Shown here: in pieces, positions 24,892 to 33,413 of the stretch
Layout of the letters: each line of letters opens with the position of its first letter
How positions within the stretch are numbered: the first letter of the stretch is position 1
DNA from: a bacterium
Lineage (GTDB): Bacteria; Cyanobacteriota; Vampirovibrionia; Gastranaerophilales; Gastranaerophilaceae
Assembly: GCA_017396695.1 (NCBI GenBank)
Contig: JAFQLC010000016.1
Coordinates: forward strand, 28,829 to 92,828
Length of the DNA stretch: 64,000 nucleotides
Direction: 5' to 3'
Made by a program: the position numbers and the translations under genes
Notes under the pieces: generated by a model
Seen by the model: only the letters and a program-made list of their open reading frames with translations
The model's database searches: none
What the model was told of the DNA's origin: nothing

Positions 24892-26994
24892 GTGGTAAAA
24901 GTAAATTCAAAGTTTTATAGTGCAAAGCCAGAAGCTCCTGCAACAACAACTGTAAGGTCGTATATTTCATCCCCTAAATATAATCAAAGCTTTAACGGAC
25001 GCTTTGATAAGATTATTAGCGGGGCGAAAGATGTTTTTGAAAAGGCCTTTGCAAAAGATGTGCACAAGCTTGATTTCAGCCCTGCAAAAATCAAAAATGC
25101 AGACAAAATTTTTGATGGCAGGGTGTCCGAAGTTATTGATGCTGCTAAAAAACTTGGGAAAAATATAAAATTAGATTCCACTTTTAAAATAAATGGCGAT
25201 GAAATTACTTTCACTGATTCGCCAGTTATTGTTAAATTATTCAAAAAAGTAGCCTATCCTATATATCCTGGTCTTGTTAAAGATTTACCAAATGCAATCA
25301 TCGACTCTCTTCAAAAAACAAATGCCTTCAAAAATTCATCTTGGTTAAATTCAATTAAAGACACGAAATTTTTATTCAATAGACGAGAACAAGTGAGAGC
25401 GGAGAAAGTTATTTCTTCGCTTCATGGTATCGGGGATAAAATTTCAACTGCAACAAATTCTGGTAAAGCCCAAGATGTTTTAAGAGATTTTTATATCAAG
25501 CTTTCAGGCGGAAGCCATGGTAGTTATTCAACTCAATCTGAAAGAGCACTAAACGCACTCGCCACTTCTTTTGTTTCTGGCGCTTTTTCAGCTAGAGATT
25601 TTTACAATATTAGCCGTTTCCACGATGATGACCACCAAAAAGCTCAAAAATCTGAAAAAGATAGATTTAAGTATGAAGCAATTAGAGGAATTACAAAAGC
25701 ACTTGCTTCATTTGCAACAATGGGTGCTCTTTCAAGATTTACAAACTCAAGTAAAACTGCTGCCATTGCAAACTTGATGATTACAACTTTGTTTATTGAA
25801 GTTGCGTCAAGATTATTCTCTGGCAAGGCATTGAGACCACTCACAAAAGAAGAAGCTCTTGCAAAATACAACGAACTTCACAAAAATGAACCTGAAAAAA
25901 TTGCTGTTCAGGAAGAAAAACAAAAAGAAGCAGAAGTTAGCTCGTCTAAAATAGGCGAAAGCGCAAACAAAGAAGGCGCAAACCCAGTAAAAGTTGTGTT
26001 TGGTGCAATTGCTGCATTGTTTGCAGTTGGACTTGGCAAAGGGTTACTTACAAAATATTCAAAACCTGCAGCAAAATTCTTTGGCAATATTTCTGATACA
26101 TTTGCAAAGAATATGGACAAATTAAAAATCCGTGATGTTAAAATTGCAAAAGGTGATTTTGATAAAGTTCTAAAAGAATTGCGCCACGCAGATAAAGGAA
26201 AATTTGCTGATATTTTAGCGGATGTGACAAAAGACAATCTTGCGTCGGATGGTGCAACATATATCCTAAAATCTTCCGACACTCCACTTGGTAAATTTGC
26301 AAATATTTTAAGTGGTCTTGGTGCAATTGTTGTCAAACCATTTAAAACAGGCGAAAATCTTGCTGCTAAAATTGGTAAAAAGACTGCCTCATTTGCCACA
26401 TATCAATCTCCTGAAGACCAAAAAGCAATTGTTGAAATTATCAATAAATTAGGCAAGAAAATCTCTAAACTTGAAAAAAGTGGTGCAGATGTTTCTGGCG
26501 AGCTCAAAAAATATATCAATGGAATGGTTGATAATGGTTTTGATATTAACACTTCAATGCTAGACAATAGAGAATTAATCAAAAAATTCGTGTTCTTTAA
26601 TACTCTAATCCCAAGTTATTTCTCGGTTGTGGATTATAGAAATGAAGAGCTTATTCAATCAAAAGGTGAAGTTACTCCTCGTGTTAAAGAAGTTACAAAC
26701 CAAAGAATTTTACACAGAATCATTAACTACTTCTCAAATAGAGTATTTATTGACGCTTATATGGGAATATTTGGTTCTGCATTCAACTCGAATCTCCTTG
26801 CAGCAACTGGAATTACCGCCCTTACTGAATTTACAAATGAATCTACAATTAGGCTCTTAACAGGTACTCCTATTAAGAAAATGAACAAAAAAGAACTTGA
26901 TGATTATTACTCAAAAGAAACTAAGGCTTCAGGCGCAATAAGAAAACTTATGGGTAAAAAATCAATCAAAGAAAAAGCTGAATGCAAAAAATAG
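24892..26994 (+). CDS. Hypothetical membrane protein, 700 residues, N-terminal SFNG motif
   Basis: Not recognised. GTG at 24892 is the first start after an in-frame stop and has only a weak ribosome-binding site. The N-terminal 40 residues are flexible and contain NQSFNGRF (31-38), the shared [S/T]F(x)G motif. Hydrophobic segments occur at about 267-310 (SFATMGALSRF, then IANLMITTLFIEVASRLF), 365-382 (VVFGAIAALFAVGLGKGLL) and about 620-655 (YMGIFGSAFNSNLLAATGI). Charged, lysine-rich regions separate them. No signal peptide and no catalytic motif were found. It is one of the largest unknown genes here. Its stop codon abuts the stop codon of the convergent Fe-S gene with no gap. Confidence 0.75.
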   Translation: MVKVNSKFYSAKPEAPATTTVRSYISSPKYNQSFNGRFDKIISGAKDVFEKAFAKDVHKLDFSPAKIKNADKIFDGRVSEVIDAAKKLGKNIKLDSTFKINGDEITFTDSPVIVKLFKKVAYPIYPGLVKDLPNAIIDSLQKTNAFKNSSWLNSIKDTKFLFNRREQVRAEKVISSLHGIGDKISTATNSGKAQDVLRDFYIKLSGGSHGSYSTQSERALNALATSFVSGAFSARDFYNISRFHDDDHQKAQKSEKDRFKYEAIRGITKALASFATMGALSRFTNSSKTAAIANLMITTLFIEVASRLFSGKALRPLTKEEALAKYNELHKNEPEKIAVQEEKQKEAEVSSSKIGESANKEGANPVKVVFGAIAALFAVGLGKGLLTKYSKPAAKFFGNISDTFAKNMDKLKIRDVKIAKGDFDKVLKELRHADKGKFADILADVTKDNLASDGATYILKSSDTPLGKFANILSGLGAIVVKPFKTGENLAAKIGKKTASFATYQSPEDQKAIVEIINKLGKKISKLEKSGADVSGELKKYINGMVDNGFDINTSMLDNRELIKKFVFFNTLIPSYFSVVDYRNEELIQSKGEVTPRVKEVTNQRILHRIINYFSNRVFIDAYMGIFGSAFNSNLLAATGITALTEFTNESTIRLLTGTPIKKMNKKELDDYYSKETKASGAIRKLMGKKSIKEKAECKK

Positions 26995-27954
26995 TTAATA
27001 TTGCTTGATTTTCACATTGTGTTTTATGCGTTTTATGAATTTTAGATACCACATTCCAAGCCTTAGACTTAAAGTGCAAACAGGGCACGGAGAAAGCACA
27101 TAATCTACGTCTAAATCAATAAATTTTTGTGCGTTTTTAAGGCATAATTCAAGTGCAACTAGTGGGTGTTTCATAAAGAAGGTGCCCCCAAGCCCGCAAC
27201 ATCTAAAATGCTTGTCGTTATATGCGCTTATATAATTCCCTCTTTTTTTAAGGATTTCTTCAAGTGCTAAAAATTCCTTTTGTGCCATATGACAAGGTTT
27301 ATGAATTGAGAATTTTTTGCTTTCTGAAAAATGGAGAGGCTCTAAAAGCACAAGTTTTTCAAGAGTTTCTGGGTTTTTGAATGGATAAGTAGAAACAGTT
27401 TGCATGCAGCTTGCGCAATCAAAATATACTTTTTTGATTTTTGGGTTTTCGATAATTTTTATATTTTTTTCTATCATCGCATTTGCTGCTTCAATATTCC
27501 CTGAAGCTTTGTATGGCAAACCGCAACAAACATTATCTCCAGAATTTGAGTAACTTGGAACGCAACCTTTGAAATATATTTCACCTTTTTTAAGGGAGAG
27601 CTTTCTGCTTGGCGGGAAAATGAATTTAATTGGCAAAAGTTTTAATTTAAACGCAAATCTGCTGTTTAATATTTTTTCTGCGAGAGTTAAATTTTTATGT
27701 TTGATGCTCGCAAAAAGTTCAAGAGTGTTAATTTCAGATGGGCAGTTTTGCGTGCACTTTGAGCAATTGAGGCAGAAATTTATATTTTCTCTAATTTTTT
27801 TATTTAAAATTAAATCACCTTTTAAAACGCCCAAAAGTTGAAGAAATTTTCCTCTTGCGATTGTTTTTTCGTTTGGCTTTACCTCATATAAAGGGCATAC
27901 TGAAGCGCAAAGTCCACATCTTGTACATTTTTTTATTTGCTTATCTTCCTGCAT
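26995..27954 (-). CDS. Iron-sulfur oxidoreductase, GlcF/LldE/HdrD-like
   Basis: From the ATG at 27954 the product has 319 residues. Two [4Fe-4S] ferredoxin motifs lie near the N-terminus: CTRCGLCASVCP (about 10-21) and CLNCSKCTQNCP (about 60-71). Two cysteine-rich CCG domains follow, with CCGLPYKAS (about 143) and CCGLGGTFF (about 253). This layout is shared by glycolate oxidase GlcF, lactate-utilisation LldE and the HdrD-type subunits, which pass electrons from a flavoprotein or thiol to a carrier. No flavoprotein partner is adjacent; instead two MDR dehydrogenases are divergently transcribed. The substrate is unknown. A TTG at 27972 is an alternative start. Confidence 0.85.
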   Translation of the reverse strand: MQEDKQIKKCTRCGLCASVCPLYEVKPNEKTIARGKFLQLLGVLKGDLILNKKIRENINFCLNCSKCTQNCPSEINTLELFASIKHKNLTLAEKILNSRFAFKLKLLPIKFIFPPSRKLSLKKGEIYFKGCVPSYSNSGDNVCCGLPYKASGNIEAANAMIEKNIKIIENPKIKKVYFDCASCMQTVSTYPFKNPETLEKLVLLEPLHFSESKKFSIHKPCHMAQKEFLALEEILKKRGNYISAYNDKHFRCCGLGGTFFMKHPLVALELCLKNAQKFIDLDVDYVLSPCPVCTLSLRLGMWYLKFIKRIKHNVKIKQY

Positions 27955-27962
27955 TCTTGTAG

Positions 27963-27968
27963 TATAAT
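27963..27968 (+). promoter_or_regulatory. -10 box of the MDR dehydrogenase operon, leaderless
   Basis: TATAAT at 27963-27968 is followed after six bases by the ATG at 27975. No ribosome-binding site is present and an in-frame TAG at 27960-27962 excludes an upstream start. No strong -35 box was seen (TTGCTT at 27937 gives a 20-base spacer). The box lies in the 20-base gap between two divergent genes. Confidence 0.55.
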
Positions 27969-27974
27969 CCAATT

Positions 27975-28925
27975 ATGAAAAGTTTGAAACTAATAAATGG
28001 AAATTTAGAAATTATAAATGCACAAAAACCTGTTTTAGAAGGCTTTGGGGCGATAATTAAAGTTATTGGTTGCGGGCTTTGTGGTTCTGATATTGTAAAA
28101 ATCAGAGAAAAAGATGATAGCGCAATTTTGGGGCACGAAGTTGTTGGTGAAATTGTTGAAATTAACACTAAAACTGATTTTAAAAAAGGTGATATTGTTG
28201 TAATTTCTCATCATTATCCTTGTGGTACTTGCGAATATTGCACAAGGAAAAGCTATTCTATGTGCAGATTTTTTAAATCTACAAACCTTTTCCCATGTGG
28301 ATTTTCTGAGTATTTATACGCAAGCGAAGGTCATCTTGAACACACAACATTTAGGGTTCCTTCTGGTTTTAAATATGACCATATAGCGTTCCTTGAACCT
28401 CTTGCGTGTTGTATTCGAGCAGTTGAAAGAGCTGATTTAATTAAAGGCGCAAATACTTTAACCTTGGGGCTTGGCTCAATTGGGCTTTTAATGGCACAAG
28501 CTTCAAAAAACTTTGGCTACAATTCTTATGGTTTTGATATAGATAGTTCAAGACAAGAGCAGGCGCTAAATTATGATATTAAATTTGATGAAAATATTAA
28601 ATACGATGCAATTTTTATGACATCTGGTTCGCACCATGCGATACCAACTGCACTTAAATATGTTCGAGATGGCGGGAAAATTATTGTGTTTTCATCTGTT
28701 AAAGGTGATTTTGGTTACACGAATAACGACATTTATTATCGTGAATTATCAGTGATTGCTAGCTATTCGCCTTCTGTTGACAATTTAAAAACTTCTTATA
28801 AAATGATAACGCAGGGCAAAATCAATCTTGATAATATCTCAACAACATATAACTTTGAAGATATTAAAAAAGCACTTGAGGACACAACTAGTGGCAAAAT
28901 TTATAAGGCATATATTGAATTATGA
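27975..28925 (+). CDS. Zinc-dependent MDR-family alcohol/polyol dehydrogenase
   Basis: A 316-residue medium-chain dehydrogenase. The catalytic zinc site is seen in GCGLCGSD (about 35-42) and GHEVVGE (about 55-61), and the structural zinc lobe in CGTCEYCTRKSYSMC. The Rossmann part has LGLGSIGLLMAQA (about 158-170). It is somewhat short, and the cofactor-binding loop ends FDIDSS, which suggests NAD(H). Family members include sorbitol, threonine and alcohol dehydrogenases; the substrate cannot be told. The next gene is a second MDR enzyme overlapping by 4 bases (ATGA). Confidence 0.88.
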   Translation: MKSLKLINGNLEIINAQKPVLEGFGAIIKVIGCGLCGSDIVKIREKDDSAILGHEVVGEIVEINTKTDFKKGDIVVISHHYPCGTCEYCTRKSYSMCRFFKSTNLFPCGFSEYLYASEGHLEHTTFRVPSGFKYDHIAFLEPLACCIRAVERADLIKGANTLTLGLGSIGLLMAQASKNFGYNSYGFDIDSSRQEQALNYDIKFDENIKYDAIFMTSGSHHAIPTALKYVRDGGKIIVFSSVKGDFGYTNNDIYYRELSVIASYSPSVDNLKTSYKMITQGKINLDNISTTYNFEDIKKALEDTTSGKIYKAYIEL

Positions 28926-29962
28926 ATAAAATGAAAGCAATAAGATATTATAAACCTCAAGATATTAGGTGGGAAGAAATTTCCATCCCAACACTTGCTG
29001 AAGGTGAAGTGTTAGTGAAAGTTGAGGCAGCGCTTACTTGCGGGACGGATGTTAAAACCCTCCGTCGTGGTCATCCTGTTTTAATTAAAAAAACCCCTTC
29101 GGGTTTTGGGCACGAATTTGCGGGCGTTGTTGTTGAAAAAGATGAATCTGTCCAGAATTTTGAGATAGGCGATAGGGTTGTTGCAGCTAATTCTGCGCCA
29201 TGTGGCGAGTGTTTTTATTGCAGGCACGGTGAAGAAAATCTTTGCGAAAATCTTGATTTATTAAATGGTGCTTATGCGCAATATATCGTTGTTCCTGCTC
29301 GAATTGTTGAAAAAAATATGATTAAAATTCCTTCCAGCCTGTCTTTTGAAAAAGCAGCATTTTCAGAACCATTGGCAAATGTTGTTCATGGGTATCATAA
29401 AACTGGAATTAAAAAAGGGCAAACAGTTGGTGTTATTGGAATTGGGCCAATTGGGCTTATGTTTTGCGCGCTTGCAAAATTAAACGGCGCAAGGGTAATT
29501 GCCATGGGGAGAAACCCGCTGAAACTTAAAATGGCACGAGAATTTGCACATGTTGATGAAGTAATTGACCTTAAAAAATATCCAGACCCAAAAGAGATGA
29601 TACTTTCTATGACAGAAGAGAGAATGGGGCTTGATGTAATAATTGAATGCGTTGGGCTTCCTGAAATTTGGGAGCAGGTTTTCTCGCTTGTGCGCAGAGG
29701 TGGCACCGTGCATCTTTTTGGCGGCTGTTCAAAAGGTTCAAGCGTGAACCTTGATACTGGAAGAATACATTACGACCAAGTAAACATTGTAAGCGTTTTC
29801 CATCATACGCCAAAATATTTTAGAGAAGCGCTTGACTTAATTGCAGATGGCAAAATCGAAGTTGAAAAATTAATAACTAAAAAAATGCAGATGAAATATG
29901 CAAAGAAAGCACTCGAAGAGCATTCTTCAGGCGAAGCTATTAAAGTGCTTCTTGAAAATTAG
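28922..29962 (+). CDS. Zinc-dependent MDR-family dehydrogenase, second of a tandem pair
   Basis: A 346-residue medium-chain dehydrogenase, only distantly similar to the preceding gene. Catalytic zinc residues are in LTCGTDVKTL (about 37-46) and GHEFAGVV (about 64-71), structural zinc in CGECFYCRHGEENLC, and the NAD site in IGIGPIGLMFCALAK. The ending AKKALEEHSSGEAIKV is typical of L-threonine/sorbitol-type members. The start overlaps the previous stop by 4 bases, so both are made in fixed ratio. The pairing suggests sequential oxidation or a two-step conversion of one substrate, which is inference. Confidence 0.88.
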   Translation: MNKMKAIRYYKPQDIRWEEISIPTLAEGEVLVKVEAALTCGTDVKTLRRGHPVLIKKTPSGFGHEFAGVVVEKDESVQNFEIGDRVVAANSAPCGECFYCRHGEENLCENLDLLNGAYAQYIVVPARIVEKNMIKIPSSLSFEKAAFSEPLANVVHGYHKTGIKKGQTVGVIGIGPIGLMFCALAKLNGARVIAMGRNPLKLKMAREFAHVDEVIDLKKYPDPKEMILSMTEERMGLDVIIECVGLPEIWEQVFSLVRRGGTVHLFGGCSKGSSVNLDTGRIHYDQVNIVSVFHHTPKYFREALDLIADGKIEVEKLITKKMQMKYAKKALEEHSSGEAIKVLLEN

Positions 29963-29970
29963 TTAACAAT

Positions 29971-29999
29971 TTGAATAAATATAATGTGTGGTGTATAAT
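29971..29999 (+). promoter_or_regulatory. Promoter of the CorC-like gene, predicts a leaderless mRNA
   Basis: TTGAAT (29971-29976), 17-base spacer, TATAAT (29994-29999), then nine bases to the ATG at 30009. No ribosome-binding site precedes the ATG. The upstream in-frame GTG codons lie within the spacer and could not be on this transcript. Confidence 0.72.
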
Positions 30000-30008
30000 T
30001 TTAGTAAT

Positions 30009-31343
30009 ATGTTTACAAAATTTTTGATATTTACGGCGTTATTATTCGCAAATGCATTTTTTGTAGCAAGTGAGTTTGCAATTGTATCAATTAGAAAGAC
30101 AAGACTTTCTCAACTAGCTCATGAAGGGAATAAAGAAGCAAAAGTTGCCCTTGATTCAATTGAACACCTTGATAAATCAATTGCAGCAACTCAATTAGGT
30201 ATCACAATTTCATCAATCGGTCTTGGTTGGGTTGGTGAAAGCACTCTTGCAACTTTAATTGAACCATTGTTTTCTTTCTTGCCTGAAGTTTCAAAACAAT
30301 TCACGGCTCATTCAATTTCAGTAACAATTGCTTTTGCGCTCATAACATTATTCCATGTGGTTCTTGGCGAATTGATGCCAAAATCTGTGGCGCTTCAATA
30401 TACGGAAAAAACAGTTTTAATTATTGCTCGTCCACTCGCTTGGATGACAAAACTCTTTACCCCATTCATTTGGCTTTTAAATGGTTGCGGTAATTTAATG
30501 CTTTCGTTGTTTAAAATTCCACCTGCACATGCTGAGCATATGGTATGTTCTGTTGAAGAAATAGATATGATAATTGATGCTTCGCATAAAGAAGGCGTTT
30601 TGAATGACACGGAAAAAGAAGTTTTGCAAAATGTGTTTAAATTTTCTGACATTCAAGCAAAACAAGTTATGGTCCCAAGACCTGATGTTGTTGCAATTCC
30701 TGTTGATATTGAATTTGATGAATTAAATAAAATTATTCTTGAAAGTCAATATACAAGATACCCTGTTTATGAAGAAGATTTGGATCATGTTTTAGGCATT
30801 TTGCATGTTAAAGATGTTTATCCACTTGTTTTAAATGGAGCGCAAATAAAGCTTAGAGAAATTATAAGAAAGTCTATGCTTGTTCCAGAAACAGTCACAA
30901 TGGATAATTTGCTTATTGAATTTAAAGAAAAGAAATCTCAAATGGCGATTATTTTTGATGAATTTGGTGGCACAAGCGGAATCATCACATTAGAAGATGT
31001 CTTTGAAGAAGTGTTTGGCGAAGTTCAAGACGAATTTGATGAAGAAGAGTCTGAAATTAAACAAATCAAAGAAAATGAGTATGTTGCAAATGCAATGTTT
31101 AGGCTAGATGAATTTAACGAATTTTTTGAAACAGAAGAATTTGCAGATATATTAGAAGATGACGACGTTGAAACCCTTGGCGGTGTTGTAATGAAGCATT
31201 TAGGAAGGGTTGCAGAAGTTGGCGACGAAGTGACTGTTGGTGATTTTACCTTCAAAGTTTTAGAAGTTGACGGTGCTCGTGTTATCAAAGTTCAAATTAT
31301 CAAAAAAGTAACTGATAAAGTCGATTCTCATCAGGAAATTTAG
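30009..31343 (+). CDS. CNNM/CorC-like membrane protein (DUF21-CBS-CorC_HlyC)
   Basis: Often called hemolysin-like; members of this family are linked to magnesium or other divalent-cation transport. From the ATG at 30009 the product has 444 residues. The DUF21/CNNM membrane domain spans about 1-180 (first helix FLIFTALLFANAFFVAS, then EFAIVSIRKTRL and the conserved QLGITISSIGLGWVGE). A CBS pair follows (about 200-325; VMVPRPDVVAIPVD, YPVYEEDLDHVLGILHVKD, MAIIFDEFGGTSGI), and a CorC_HlyC domain ends the protein (about 350-435). It is a single-gene unit with its own promoter. Confidence 0.92.
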   Translation: MFTKFLIFTALLFANAFFVASEFAIVSIRKTRLSQLAHEGNKEAKVALDSIEHLDKSIAATQLGITISSIGLGWVGESTLATLIEPLFSFLPEVSKQFTAHSISVTIAFALITLFHVVLGELMPKSVALQYTEKTVLIIARPLAWMTKLFTPFIWLLNGCGNLMLSLFKIPPAHAEHMVCSVEEIDMIIDASHKEGVLNDTEKEVLQNVFKFSDIQAKQVMVPRPDVVAIPVDIEFDELNKIILESQYTRYPVYEEDLDHVLGILHVKDVYPLVLNGAQIKLREIIRKSMLVPETVTMDNLLIEFKEKKSQMAIIFDEFGGTSGIITLEDVFEEVFGEVQDEFDEEESEIKQIKENEYVANAMFRLDEFNEFFETEEFADILEDDDVETLGGVVMKHLGRVAEVGDEVTVGDFTFKVLEVDGARVIKVQIIKKVTDKVDSHQEI

Positions 31344-31424
31344 CACATTTTATACATCAAAAGTACGATGTCTTGATTTTTTATGTGTGATACTTTACAT
31401 AGAGTAGAGAATAGAGGTTGTGCT

Positions 31425-31886
31425 ATGGAAAGAATTTCCCCGTTGAGAGCAAGTTTAGACGCTTTTAACAAGTTTAAAAATCTAAGAAAAGAAACAAAAA
31501 TTGGCACTTGTGCTGATAAAGTTAATACAAATCCTTTTGGCATTACATTTAAAGGCACTATTTTGCAAATGGATGTTTTTGAATCAGCTAAGAAAATTGC
31601 GCCAAAAACTAATATTTTTCAAGATAAAATCAAAGATATTTCAAAATTAACTGCAAGTGCTTGGACTGCAACTTTGAACAAAGTTGATAATTTTAAAACA
31701 ACTGTAAGAGAGTTTGCGTTAAATATTAAAGATGGTGCAACAACTTTCTTTACAAAAGTTTCAGACACTTTGAATCAAGATATTAATTTTGATTATTTAA
31801 CATATAATGTTTCAAGACTTCGCAAGAAACCAATTGGTGAACTTGAAAACATGTTCAGAACAGAGTTGAAAGTGATGGGAGCATAA
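31425..31886 (+). CDS. Hypothetical protein with N-terminal TFKG motif
   Basis: Not recognised. The ATG at 31425 follows GAGG with good spacing and gives 153 residues; an earlier in-frame ATG at 31383 has no ribosome-binding site. Residues 37-47 read PFGITFKGTIL, the shared N-terminal [S/T]F(x)G motif. The rest is an alpha-helical, lysine-rich sequence without membrane segments or signal peptide. The gene ends 3 bases before the next small gene, so the two are an operon. No enzymatic motif is visible. Confidence 0.65.
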   Translation: MERISPLRASLDAFNKFKNLRKETKIGTCADKVNTNPFGITFKGTILQMDVFESAKKIAPKTNIFQDKIKDISKLTASAWTATLNKVDNFKTTVREFALNIKDGATTFFTKVSDTLNQDINFDYLTYNVSRLRKKPIGELENMFRTELKVMGA

Positions 31887-31889
31887 ACT

Positions 31890-32249
31890 ATGAGAAGAAT
31901 TACAAATGTTATTGAAGCCATCTCAAAACACGAAGATGAACGTGAAGCTCTTAGAATTTTAGAAGAATTAGGAACAAATTCTCCTTCAGATGATGTTAGA
32001 GAAATTGTAAGCAGATTTCTTGTTAGAAAAAATACAACAGATTTTCTCAAACTTGCAATTGTAAATAAAGGAAAAGGCATCAACGATATGAGCGCTCGTG
32101 TTGCAATGTCAACCATTAACGAGCTATTAACTTTGACTGATAAAACTGAAGCTATGAGAATTTTAGACGAAACAATTGCTGAACATTCTGAAAAAGAAGT
32201 TCAAGATACTGCAAGAAGCGTTAAAGCTCTTATGTGTTTTGGTGCTTAG
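31890..32249 (+). CDS. Small helical-repeat (HEAT-like) hypothetical protein
   Basis: Not recognised. A 119-residue all-helical soluble protein. Three helix pairs of similar size can be seen (ALRILEELGTNSPSDDVREI, FLKLAIVNKGKG.., AMRILDETIAEHSEKEVQDT); the first and last share the pattern A-x-R-I-L-(D/E)-E, suggesting HEAT/ARM-like repeats. This fold usually binds proteins. It is translated 3 bases after the TFKG gene and is followed by a strong terminator. The pair may act together, but nothing shows how. Confidence 0.65.
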   Translation: MRRITNVIEAISKHEDEREALRILEELGTNSPSDDVREIVSRFLVRKNTTDFLKLAIVNKGKGINDMSARVAMSTINELLTLTDKTEAMRILDETIAEHSEKEVQDTARSVKALMCFGA

Positions 32250-32267
32250 TTGAGTTTATATATTTTT

Positions 32268-32297
32268 AAAAAGGCCTCATTGCTGAGGTCTTTTTTT
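32268..32297. terminator. Bidirectional terminator between convergent genes
   Basis: Hairpin with arms aaaaaggcctca and tgaggtctttttt (one G-U), TTGC loop and a seven-base T run. It serves the plus-strand pair and, in reverse, the minus-strand GGDEF gene whose stop codon lies inside the T run. Confidence 0.85.
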
Positions 32298-33411
32298 ATG
32301 CGTTATATATTACAACTTTGTTTCTGCCTGTTTCTTTAGCGGTGTAGAGTGCCTTATCTGCATTTTTATATAAAACAGACGGGTCTTCTTCAGCTCTATC
32401 AAATTCATTCACGCCAAGTGAAATTGTGACTGAAATTTCATCCATGCCTTCGATGTTGAAGTCTGAAATATCAATTTTTTTCTTTTCAACCGCTGCACGC
32501 AACCTTTGCGCCACTTTTGCCGCCTCTTCCTTTCCTGTATAAGGAAGAATTATGCTAAATTCTTCACCACCATATCTTGATGCGATATCGTATTCACGAA
32601 TTTCTTTTTGTATAATTTTTGATACATTTTTAAGAACTAAATCGCCCACTGCGTGTCCGTATGTGTCATTTACACTTTTAAAGTGGTCAATATCCATCAT
32701 AATTGCGCAAAGTGAAGAATTTTGCCTTTTCGCAGTTGCAATCTCTTGTTTCAAGCGAATTTCAAATTGCCTGCGGTTGTTAATTCCTGTTAGAGCATCA
32801 AGAGTTGCGTCTTTTAGGATTTTTCCGTTTTTCATAGCGGTTGAAATTGTAAGGCTCACTTGTTTTGAAATTTCAAGAAGCATAAGCTCTTCTTGTTTGT
32901 TTAATTTTTCAAAATGGTTATGTGCAACAATAGCACCTAGCACCTTTTCATCACACATAAGCGGAAAAACGCCAGTTTTATCATCAATTACAGGTTTCCC
33001 TTTGGAGGTTATTTTGAGTAAATTATTTTGAATTTCACCTGAGATGCATCTTGTTGGCCAAGCAAGCTTATATTCTTTCTTGTGTGCGTTTTTTAAGAAA
33101 ATATAAACTAGGTGGTCTTCAATTAAACTGTCAATCATTTCGCCAATAATTGGAAGAATATATTTTAGCTCATATTGAGTTTCAACAATTTTAGCTATGT
33201 TTTTCATTGTTTGGTAATATTTTATGCTTTTGAGCAAAGATTTTCTTTCTTTTAGGTTGCTTATTGCCATATTAACAATTTTTTGTGCAACCTCTAATGT
33301 GCTTTTATCTTTGCAAGTTTTTTCTAAGTTCAAAAACTTATCAAACAGCACATTTTCGTCTTTTGATTGTTTTATTAATTCAAATAAATTTCCTAAAAAT
33401 TCGGTATTCAT
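32296..33411 (-). CDS. Diguanylate cyclase with N-terminal GAF-like domain
   Basis: Makes cyclic di-GMP from GTP. The C-terminal GGDEF domain (about 205-370) has RYGGEEFSII (active loop GGEEF), the I-site REYD five residues upstream, the DIDHFKSVNDTYGHAVGD segment and SLGVNEF near the end. The N-terminal 60 residues are helical and the middle (about 65-190) resembles a GAF domain, giving cytoplasmic sensing. 371 residues. It is the second gene of a two-gene unit, two bases after the TPR-membrane gene. The catalytic and inhibitory sites are intact, so it should be active. Confidence 0.93.
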   Translation of the reverse strand: MNTEFLGNLFELIKQSKDENVLFDKFLNLEKTCKDKSTLEVAQKIVNMAISNLKERKSLLKSIKYYQTMKNIAKIVETQYELKYILPIIGEMIDSLIEDHLVYIFLKNAHKKEYKLAWPTRCISGEIQNNLLKITSKGKPVIDDKTGVFPLMCDEKVLGAIVAHNHFEKLNKQEELMLLEISKQVSLTISTAMKNGKILKDATLDALTGINNRRQFEIRLKQEIATAKRQNSSLCAIMMDIDHFKSVNDTYGHAVGDLVLKNVSKIIQKEIREYDIASRYGGEEFSIILPYTGKEEAAKVAQRLRAAVEKKKIDISDFNIEGMDEISVTISLGVNEFDRAEEDPSVLYKNADKALYTAKETGRNKVVIYNA

Positions 33412-33413
33412 TT

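Noticed and set aside
25908..26399. 163-residue minus-strand frame inside the 700-residue gene
   Set aside because: Antisense shadow: composition mirrors the complementary coding strand and there is no start signal.
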